From positions 75,944-104,739 of the forward strand of contig JH153351.1 in NCBI GenBank assembly GCA_000226015.1: a DNA stretch of 28,796 nucleotides. The letters run 5' to 3'. Shown piece after piece: positions 17,841 to 28,796 of this stretch. The stretch comes from Mnemiopsis leidyi (taxonomy: Eukaryota; Ctenophora; Tentaculata; Lobata; Bolinopsidae). The stretch's first letter is position 1. Each line of letters starts with the position of its first letter. The notes beneath the pieces are model-generated. The model ran no database searches, was not told where the DNA came from, and worked only from the letters and a program-made list of their open reading frames with translations. Both the position numbers and the translations under genes were made by a program.

Positions 17841-20800
17841 ATGGAGAAAGTTCCAGTCCCTTGGCTGCAGAACTTCATCGTTTTTAACACCACACTCTGC
17901 AAAAAAGAGGGGCAGGAGCAAGAGAAGATCCTATTCTATTATAGCAAAGATGAGGTAGATTTTTAAGGCCTTAACACTCAATACTCCTCGCAGTTGCCAG
18001 ATCCCATATAGTTATAGTTATCGTATTACTATCAGACGATTTATTTCTATCAAATTACAAATAGTTTGTGAACGTGGCCAATAACCTGCTTACCTTTCTC
18101 AGACCTCGGATGACGCTAAGATCCGACAAGTGGGTTTGTGTGAGGGCATGATAAACTTCACAAGACGATTCTCAGACAACCCCTGCGAAGTTTTGGAAAC
18201 AAAACGCACTCGACAGGTATCGCCGACTTTTCTTTTTCTCTCGTCTAAATGCGATAATTATGATTTATTTACAATCGAAATAAGTCTAATTTCTGACATA
18301 AATCATTATCAATTATTTATTATTTATTACAGATACTTAAAACCGTGATCGTTACTTCACAGGTATATTTCGGACCAGAACCCGATTTCTGGATGGTCCT
18401 GACTGTGGGAGTTCCGGAAAATGGCTGCAGATTTGTGTCAAATTTGACAATGAGATCTCTTTTGATAACGAGTTACAATCTCTTTACTTTGTTTTATGGT
18501 CCATTTACTCCACTAATGAACAAACTGGGAGATCTTCCTACGTTCAGGGTTAGTACAGGACGTTTACAAAACTTTGCGATGACGAGATTTTTAGTTTGAT
18601 TTATTGTTATTTCTGTTAAGATCAGATAAAGACCGTGGTAGGATTTGGCGGGGACCAGGAATCTTCAAATTAGGCCATTGTGGGATTTTGCCGAGTCCGT
18701 TAATTTCATAACTCTATGGCCAAGTTAGGGTTTTTCAGAACATGGGATCTGAACTTATTTTGACACGACTTCTTAGCTCATATAATGACGGGACTGCAAC
18801 TGTTCGTAGCAATTGAACAATCTGGAAGATAATTTTGAAGCCGATTTCGACCTAAATTCCCCAGTAAAATTCTCGGCAAAAATTGAAAATCGGCCGGGGC
18901 CGGGAAGAAATAGAAATACCAGGAATGTCGGTCGTTTACCGGTCAAGATGCCATTTTGTTTGTAAGGTTGTAAAAATACCTCTTTGTTTGGAATAGCAGG
19001 AGTGACCACTGAGTGCCTGGCAATTTCTAAGCTTCTAAGGCAATTAATACAATGTTGATTGTGGAATAGTTCCTCATTTTCTGTATCTGTTTCAGATTTT
19101 CTATAAAAGTTTCTTATTCTCTGAAACTGTTTTACTTCCAGTCGTTCTTACTTTTTAGTTTCATTTCACTGTTATTTCATTCATCAGTATTCACATCTGC
19201 TTAATTAAGACACTGTGACTTAGTGTAGTAGTAGTAGTAGGCCCCTATTCGATTATGGGTAAACATCGCTTCATTTGATAATCTCATCTTAATGTGAACT
19301 CTCGCTGTGGAATAAATTACACTGTCAAAGTTCCAACAAACCAACTTAAATTAAAGGAATTAATCTCGACAATTTGAACTTACCTCCGTGGGACTAGTGT
19401 ACAATCCATATCCTCTCAACCGTCCAGATGTAGCGTTATATTAAATCTGGTGTAGAGTTACATAAGGACTGCTTGTTTACTTTTTAGGATTGTTCTTACA
19501 TCTTAGTCGTTTGTTTCGTGTATTCTCCGGAATTGTTTGTATAATAAAGATTGGTAGTAAGTTAGTTTTACTGCACAGTATATGATATTTTTTGTGGTGC
19601 TACAATTGTACATGATACATCGTACAAATTCATAGGAATGTCATGACCATCGCCATCCTTCTCAAGTCTGCAGAATACTTTGAAGTGCCGCTCATCTTAA
19701 CTATTTACTTAAACTTCTAAGAGCTAAGTTTATGTTAGTTTGGTAAATTTTAGTCGTCCTATGTCAGCATTTTACATTTGAAATCCTGAAATCAGGCGAA
19801 ATTAAAGAGGTTCTTTGGACCATACCGCACAACACTAAAGATAGGAGAAAGTGAAATTCTGGACCATGCAGCGGGGGTGCAGTATCTCTCTATCGGTCAG
19901 TAGAATTGTCAAATGTGGATTAACTCGTTTCAGCTTTTATCAAATTCCTTAAATACTGAAATTTTAAGTTTCAATCGCTTGAATAGTCTAAAGACATCCC
20001 ACCTCTTCTTCCATTGCTAAAACAATGTCCTCTCCCCAGACCCGAATATGTATCTGTGCTGTCAGAGGTTTCTCTCTTCTCTCCAAGATCGATTCTCTCC
20101 AGTACTTTACACTATGTTGTTGTACAAAGACAAGCTGATCTACTCAGCCCTAGACAAGCATGACACTCAGGTTCTCTATCATTATCTCATCAACATTCTC
20201 TTTCCGGCCCATCTGGAGACTTCTGGGATGGAGTTCATCAGCAAATCTCTCCAAACCATGGGCAGGTACGACGGAGATTTAGTGAGGAATATAGTTAGGT
20301 TCAATCTAACTGTTTCTTACTGTTTCTTACTGTTTCTTACTATATTGCTTCACTTACTTATCATATTGATTTTCATACAGTGCTTTTTTACGCAATATTA
20401 TCGTTTAATAAAATAGCTGAAATTCCTGTAAAGCTGATAAATGTTAAATTGATATCCATCTTTAAGGTATTTGAACGGTCCAGACAACTTTGACGACAAT
20501 ATCAAAGCAAGCAGATTGCACCTGATGACGGATAGTGTTGATGGGAAGCTAACTCAGGTGTGACATTCGGTCGCCAACAACTTTTAATCAATTATATTGA
20601 TTTAGAAAGTAATGATATCTTGATCCAATCAAGATAGCAATTCACATTACAAATGCAATATTAAAACTTTCTAAAATAGCCTTTTTCGTCTCCTTCACTT
20701 GACTTAAGTCCTGAAGTGTGAATTCCGGTCCTACTCACACGAAATGTATTTACTTACCCAGGTATTCCTGCTCGTGTACAACAACATGGATACTACAGTG

Positions 20801-21586
20801 TGTCTGATGATAGACGCTAATACCTCCTGTACAAAGACGTTCTACAAGACCCTCCACGCTTTTCTCTCCACCAACGTCCCTACTCTTGACAGCATCATTT
20901 CCAAACAGGTTTTGTTTTGTTGGATTTAGGGAAATGAGATGAGTTGAATCTTTTTTAGCAGCACTGGCAGAAGCTTCATTCTTTGATTAAAATTAAGACA
21001 TTTTAATAAATAATTGCGAGAAAGATAGCACCCCTCAGCAATATAGATGTGTGTAAATGTTTGTAATCGAATCTAAACTTAGCATATTTCTTCTCAACTC
21101 AGGTAGCACCCAAGATGCTTGGCGGTGGTTCCTCATCATACCTAGTGCAGCCTGTGAACGATAATATCCGCTATCTCCTGTACAACTACGACAATCTCGC
21201 CTACGTTACCACTCTACACTCCACCCCCCACATTTCACCCGTCTTCATGAGGACTATTAGTGACATTGCTGCTGTTATCAAGGATAAACGTGAGTTTGAA
21301 AAAGGGGGATATTTTGTGTCACTCTGTTTTATTTTTTCCTTTATTTCAATCTCACTGGTTGCAGTAAATGTTTTTTACGAAATATTGAGAAGAACTTACT
21401 TTGGCAGGTGACGCCGACGTCGTTATCAAAACTGCATCAGATATTTGGATCTCCGCCAGAAAAAGTAAAAGTCGAGTTCTCTTTTCTCTTCTGCTTCAGA
21501 AAAACATGCATTATATAAACGTTGTAGAGGATGTGCGACGACTAACACAAACTCTGTTTAGCAAAACCTATTTTACTGAATCCTAG
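17841..21586 (+). CDS. CCZ1: Vacuolar fusion protein CCZ1 homologue
   Basis: Nine exons: 17841-17954, 18103-18216, 18363-18548, 19796-19895, 20040-20265, 20467-20557, 20762-20908, 21103-21289 and 21408-21586. They sum to 1344 nt (447 aa plus TAG); human CCZ1 is a little longer. Together with Mon1 it forms the guanine-nucleotide exchange factor for Rab7 on late endosomes and autophagosomes. Identifying stretches include Glu-Gly-Gln-Glu-Gln-Glu-Lys-Ile-Leu-Phe-Tyr near the start, Val-Gly-Leu-Cys-Glu-Gly, Asp-Phe-Trp-Met-Val-Leu, Leu-Leu-Tyr-Lys-Asp-Lys-Leu-Ile-Tyr-Ser, Val-Cys-Leu-Met-Ile-Asp-Ala and the end Leu-Leu-Gln-Lys-Asn-Met. These run through the family's longin-type domains. Phases match at all eight junctions. 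Exon 4 (33 codons) sits alone in a long intron; its acceptor (aaatcctgaaatcag) has a weak pyrimidine tract, but its peptide bridges the two flanks as in the family. Confidence 0.95.
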
Positions 21587-22382
21587 GATGGGGCCAATGA
21601 GGAACGCTATTTCTAGGGAATGGTCATATTTTTTGTACCATGTGATAACAATTTACCAATCAAAAGATAGATAAAAGATACAGCCGATCAATTTCGAGGG
21701 ACGCTGTTACGTGGCAAAGATAATTTGTGACACTTCCCCAGAAATACTGTTCTTTATTGAAGCTGGATTTTCCTTTAAGCACTACCCAACATTTCTGATT
21801 TTGGACTAGCCCAGAATGTAATTAATTCATGTTTTATGGAGTTGGGTGATGGATATTGCGTCGGAAAAATAATCTTACTGGAAACTTCTGTGACCGAAGT
21901 GGCGATTGATTTCCGAATTATAAACCGAGCCTCTAGCGGAGCTATTATCATGTAAAATATATACCTCCGAATTAGGTTTGCGAAATTGTAAAGTCTTGTC
22001 GGCGGGTCCGATCTAGATTAATTATTTCAACCAATCACTGATTTATTTTGTATATTAATGAATGAGTAAATTTCTGTTAGTGTACCTGTGTTTTATGAAT
22101 TTGAATTTCCTTATGTATTTTGTTATTTGTTCATTTACCCACAAAAACTGAGTTAAGGCTAAAGGGCAATCTTTATATCAGCATTTTGATACAGGCTGAA
22201 GCCAAAGTTAACCACTTAACGTCGGTTTCGTGATATCGGACATTTGGAATGTAAGTTGTAAAAGGGTCGTCCCCTAACTCTTTGTCTCAAAGTTTGAAAT
22301 TAACCACACTTACTTCTCTATAAGTACAATAGCATGGTACACGATGGGTTGAAGTAAATATGGAGTCGACGCATTCCCTCCC
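21587..22382. other. CCZ1-Mondo spacer
   Basis: No coding exon is supported. aatgtaagt at about 22248 is a strong donor-like site that could close a 5' non-coding exon of Mondo. I looked here for an exon encoding the His-Ser-Gly-His-Phe-Met motif of Mondo proteins and did not find one. Confidence 0.45.
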
Positions 22383-24585
22383 ATGGATAGTGAAATAATC
22401 AGAGCCGTCCAAAAAGATAAACAGAAAGATAGGCAGACTAAAAGGGGCGAGGTTTGTTTTCCAACGAATTTAACCTAATCGTTTATTCACTGCCGAAAAT
22501 TTCGCATTGTTTTAAGAGCGTCAAATTCCGAGATCTATCCTTTTTGTTTTGTAATCGCCGAAATACCGATAAACATACTGATACATTTTAGGGCGGTGGG
22601 GTTACCAAGATAGCAGAAGATGATCTGTACAAAGAAGTGATAACACCTCTGAAAGCAGAGTTTTCTGATCCCATAGTCGCTCCACATTGGTGGAAAAAAC
22701 CAGCTGATACCTTTAAGGGTTTTGCAGCCAAGACCAGAATAAACAACACTATTTGGAGACAATGGTTTGTTATTTCTGTTGATTATAGATCAGTAGACTA
22801 TGTTTTTGTGTTTTACTTATACTCCTCTCGATATGATACAGACACTGCATCGACAAACTTTCTTACTATCTGAATTAGATTATTAAAAGATAACTCCCCA
22901 CAGTATAATCTAACTTATCAACCTACCTCATTAACTTTAGGTACGTACATTTCGTGAAGGGTAAGGACACAGTTGTGAAGTTCGCTAACCCCATGCCGCT
23001 AGCCGATAAATACCACGCTAGAGTACTAGCGGTCGTGGTGGAGGGACATTATTGGTGTAGGTGAGGGACTCTTAGATTCAACGTGGTGATCGAACATTTT
23101 CTCATATTTTATTTATCATTAGATTTTATTGTTTATATGCGTGTTAAAAACGATTATTTTTTTGTAGTTTTAGTAACTTCGCTCTATGAGAACAAAATGA
23201 TGAAGTACATGTGGCCTGTAAAATTTGTGTTTCTTGCAGGAAGCACTCTGCAATACGAGCCCAATACAACAACTGGAGGCACAAGAAGAGAACGCTTCAC
23301 CCGAAAATCAAGATAGACAATCTTGTCGTGACGAAAACAAAACAGGTTTATCTCTTGTCTCACAAACTTAATCTCTTGTATCTCACAGTTCACACTTAAC
23401 TATCGCGATAGATATTTTAACGAAGCTGACGACATCCATTTCTCGACTTCAATTGATTCACCTTCAAAAAGTTTACCCAACATTTTTGTTCAGGAGGAAG
23501 TAAGGATAACTTCACCGGGAGTTGACGATTTTGTACTCTCTGGAATGTTGAACGGTTTTAGTGATGTTGAGGCCCTCGATCTTTCTGTGCAGTTTGACCT
23601 ACCTGATTTCGATTTTGGCAATTACGATAACTTGCTAAACTTTGATTCACAGGTATGTAGATTTTGTTTTTTATAAGTTATTGATTTACCTTGGAAATAT
23701 CCAATAGTCATAGCTATTTCTTCCGCATGTATGATTATGTAAGTTCATTATTCATTAAGGCACCAGTAAATGGAGGAACGACTGAAGCTAACGGATACCA
23801 TCCCCCTACTCCCGCTCTTTACTCGAATACCGGTGAGTGACTCATGAAACCCAGAATATTTTCTTTTCCAAAAACAATAATAACTAACTACATTGTATAA
23901 CTTGTTGTAGTACAACAAGGTTTCTTTCCGGAATCCGATAAGTGAGCAACTAGCCAGACCATAACTAAATACGCAGTGTGTAACAGTAAATCTAAAGTTT
24001 TACTCCAGTTTCAATACTTTGTAGTTCTGATCCTAAACTCGCAGTACTTACACGTGACTGTTTCAGGTCTAACTGAACAAGTGTCTACAACTAGTGAAGG
24101 TCAATTGGACACAACGAGTCTCAACACTCTGGCTACCGCTGCTAACATGTCGGAATACTACCAGTCAGGGACACAACAACCTCAATACCCGTACCGACCT
24201 CCAGCTGAGTACAGAACATCATACACCCAACCCTTCATGGGTCAGGAACCAGAGCGACAGTACAACGGAACCGAGACCGGACAAGCCTCCTGTAGACAAT
24301 ATTCAGCTCCTTCAGCGTCCCCGACCGCTCCCACCGGCATGAACATGGGACCACAGTCGGAGTACTCGACTAGCTTAGCCAACACTGCACACCCTCCCCT
24401 CCAAAACTCGCATCAAAACATGTACATGAACCCCAGTATGACAGTACCTAAAGGTCCTGCTTACTACCCCCCAACCCGACTACAGTACTGTTACTCTGTG
24501 AAGAGTTCCTACAACGACACAGTCGAGCAACCTCCTCATCACCACCCTCAAACAGAACCCTACCCTCAACAAAACTCCTTCCCTG

Positions 24586-24631
<46 letters not shown>

Positions 24632-25202
24632 GCTACAACAACCTGCCACTGGGTACAAACAGAAACTCTCAGAGATAGAGGTGGACAGGAAGAGGAGGAG
24701 AATGATGAAAGACCGGTTACAATGTCTCAAACAAGTGTTACCCCCCGCTCCGGTAGGTGCTAAACACACCCACGCTGCTGTCCTGAACAGCGCTGCTGAC
24801 TACCTTCGTAAGGAGGAGGCTGCACTAGACTCTCTGGAAGCTGAAATCGCGAAGTTAAACTCCTTGATATCCCAAACCAAAGACCAGATAACCTCTCAAC
24901 AGGCCCAAATCCCGGAAAACGGGATTAGTTCCGCGTGTTACGGGTCGAGCGTTGTGGAGCACCAGTACTCGCAGTTTCTGGACGAGCAAGTCAGTCTGAA
25001 TCCTCTGATGAAGCTCTACTCGACCATGCTGGAGCCTCTGTTCCTCTCCTTCAATAGCATGGTCGACAACACCTCCCTGGACAGCTTCTGTAAAACTGCT
25101 CACCAGTGGTTTGCTCAAAATTGCTCTTTGAGCAAGTTGCGAGAACTCGCTACAAACCTAATTACCAGTCCCAATTTGGAGTTTGAGAGTTCTGTTGGAT
25201 AG
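22383..25202 (+). CDS. Mondo: Mondo (MondoA/ChREBP) bHLH-Zip transcription factor
   Basis: Seven exons: 22383-22451, 22592-22764, 22941-23060, 23240-23345, 23494-23652, 23760-23832 and 24067-25202. They sum to 1836 nt, 611 aa. Mondo proteins pair with Mlx, move from cytoplasm to nucleus on sugar phosphates, and activate metabolic genes through E-boxes. Residues about 40-155 carry the Mondo conserved region: Ile-Asn-Asn-Thr-Ile-Trp-Arg-Gln-Trp matches the family's Asn-Asn-Ala-Ile-Trp-Arg-Ala-Trp, and Val-Val-Val-Glu-Gly-His-Tyr-Trp matches the conserved Glu-Gly-x-Tyr-Trp. The middle is Pro/Gln/Tyr-rich with 15 Gln (residues 408-422). The helix-loop-helix and zipper follow (about 440-520), then the C-terminal dimerisation/cytoplasmic-localisation domain (Pro-Leu-Phe-Leu-Ser-Phe-Asn-Ser-Met-Val). 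Odd points: the N-terminal MCR I motif is missing, and basic positions 5 and 9, normally His and Glu, are Glu436 and Asp440, while Arg444 (position 13) is kept. The first exon (23 codons) is the least certain. Confidence 0.93.
24588..24632 (+). repeat. CAA trinucleotide run coding polyglutamine
   Basis: Fourteen CAA codons and one CAG give 15 Gln in the Mondo protein, followed by Leu-Gln-Gln. It is almost pure CAA, so replication slippage and length polymorphism are likely. Confidence 0.97.
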
Positions 25203-26075
25203 TGCTACTAATTAGTAAACTAGCGAAGTTATCTAGCATATCTAGGGTACACAATTGCAATGAGGGGAAATCTGCATTATTTTGTCATTTTCATCAAAAT
25301 ATAGCAATAGCTAGATTTTTATCCCCAATTTTTAGGTGCATGCTTATTAAACTTATTTAGGTATTAATGAATTATATACTTTTGAAAAAAAGTATTTCAA
25401 AGAAGTATTTAAAAGAGCTGATTTAACTCAATACGGATTGAAGTTATGAAGTGCATGATGAGACATCTTTTTTTAGAAAACCGTTTTATTTTACTGGTAT
25501 GACTATGAGTCTTAATACTTTTAAATTTTAGCAATGACCAGGATCAGTGCTATAATTCGAAGTTAAATGTTAGTCTAAGTTTTTATTGTATGTAGTGAAA
25601 CATCTTTGTTCCAGATTGGTCTGGACTTTTTTAAACCACAAAGTTTAAGTTTTCTTAAGTTTTATCTTCAAAGAAATTTTTAATTTATTTATTTTCCTTG
25701 TAGGCTATCAACTGTTTTTCGAGCGACGTTCAGAATATGGAGGTATTTTTATGTTTGATTTATGCTTTTACTGTTTTTGTAACTGACAAGAAAAATGTAT
25801 AATTTACTACTTAAAGAAGATTTTATTTTGCACGTTTGTACTAACTGTTTACCAAATACCACTAGGGTTCACGTATTTGCTAACCGACGTAAAATTGAAG
25901 AACATTATTTACACCGCATGCCGCTCCTATCTTTACTTCTTCAATATAAAACCGTGTTATATTTATTAAATTGTTTAAAACTTATCACGATAACATCGAT
26001 TGTCTCTAGCTAAGAACCAGCACACGTAGCACATAAAAAGACACCAGTCCTATCATCATCTGATGAGCAGAAAGT
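25203..26075. other. Mondo-LZIC spacer
   Basis: AT-rich, with no supported gene. It contains the Mondo 3' end and the LZIC promoter. A plus-strand open frame of 72 codons at 25795-26013 has no protein-like features, and I treat it as chance. Confidence 0.5.
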
Positions 26076-28429
<2,354 letters not shown>

Positions 28430-28587
28430 AAGAATTTGGATTGTATCTCTTGATTGATCGTACGTCTTGTTGCAATTTTTGTGATTACAACAAATATTTG
28501 AGGCACATGCACAAAACGTATCAAAATAGTCTTGCATTTGGGATACAGGAAAAAATACTCAGAGCACTTCCCAAGATGAATATGCTC

Positions 28588-28631
28588 GCCTCTGTACCTC
28601 CACGAGATGCTACTGCTACCTTGAGATACCT
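28588..28631 (+). repeat. 44-bp dispersed repeat, copy 2
   Basis: Partner of 8765-8808 (39 of 44 identical). It sits in a 95-codon open frame (28441-28728) that shows no recognisable domain. It is followed by an 18-bp tandem duplication, taataaaacaaaagggta, at 28631-28666 that provides two AATAAA words, possibly serving LZIC as poly-A signals. Confidence 0.7.
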
Positions 28632-28796
28632 AATAAAACAAAAGGGTATAATAAAACAAAAGGGTAACTTTATTTGCAGTACAATCAATCAATATCAATA
28701 TAAAATGCTTTCCCTGAGCTCCTACTAAAGTTTTTCGATAGATTTGCATTGGGGACAGAAAACTTTAGAACCCTTGTGTAATTAAGAGTGTTTGAA

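Noticed and set aside
22235..22252. atcggacatttggaa as a form of the Mondo Ser-Gly-His-Phe-Met motif
   Set aside because: Only Gly-His matches, the frame is closed by a stop a few codons upstream, and no acceptor supports an exon. A non-coding 5' exon is possible.
23911..23941. Extra Mondo exon between 23832 and 24067 (acceptor before tacaacaag, donor at gtgagc)
   Set aside because: It would be 31 bp and shift the frame into a stop early in the last exon. A 9-bp microexon ending at aacaag would keep phase but has no other support. Direct joining of 23832 to 24067 is in phase.
24566..24769. Minus-strand frame with a Cys run
   Set aside because: It is the antisense of the CAA/polyglutamine run in Mondo.

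Overview
The window is nuclear DNA of an invertebrate animal. It is AT-rich, has spliceosomal introns of about 100 bp to 5 kb with GT-AG borders, and carries tRNA-derived SINE heads, hAT-like and pogo/Tc1-like MITEs and minisatellites. All the recognisable genes are animal or eukaryotic types (FERRY3/C12orf4, CCZ1, Mondo, LZIC, a PH-domain adaptor with an ANKRD40-type C-terminus). The phylum cannot be read from the sequence. The proteins are diverged from the vertebrate forms, which suggests an early-branching or fast-evolving lineage.

Layout. 1-4.3 kb is mostly repeats: a duplicated 3' coding end at the left edge, a CpG-rich inverted-repeat element, a 363-bp TA-flanked MITE, a SINE head, and one convincing minus-strand exon of an unplaced gene. 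4.3-14.5 kb is one minus-strand gene that I assembled from 10 phase-compatible exons. It encodes a predicted 399-aa protein with an N-terminal PH domain, a middle with Gly-Tyr-Met motifs, and a C-terminal domain like that of ANKRD40. Its large introns hold minisatellites, a telomere-like patch, a decayed coding remnant, SINE heads and an 8-bp-TSD hAT MITE inside a 56-bp tandem repeat.

14.45-15.74 kb is a divergent promoter region. It has four CACGTG E-boxes plus one variant at strict 19/20-bp spacing, and a 3 x 40-bp tandem. 15.7-28.4 kb holds four plus-strand genes in a row: intronless FERRY3 (C12orf4), nine-exon CCZ1, seven-exon Mondo (MondoA/ChREBP family bHLH-Zip factor) and LZIC (six exons, the last uncertain).

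How the genes relate. From family knowledge, FERRY3 belongs to a Rab5-effector complex on early endosomes and CCZ1 to the Mon1-Ccz1 exchange factor that activates Rab7, so two neighbours act on successive stages of endosome maturation. CACGTG boxes of the type in the divergent promoter are read by MiT/TFE, USF and Mondo-Mlx factors, and a Mondo gene lies 8 kb away. That Mondo, however, lacks the usual His and Glu DNA-contact residues and the N-terminal MCR I motif. Any functional link is inference. Exon models come from reading splice sites and codon phase by eye; no transcript evidence was available.
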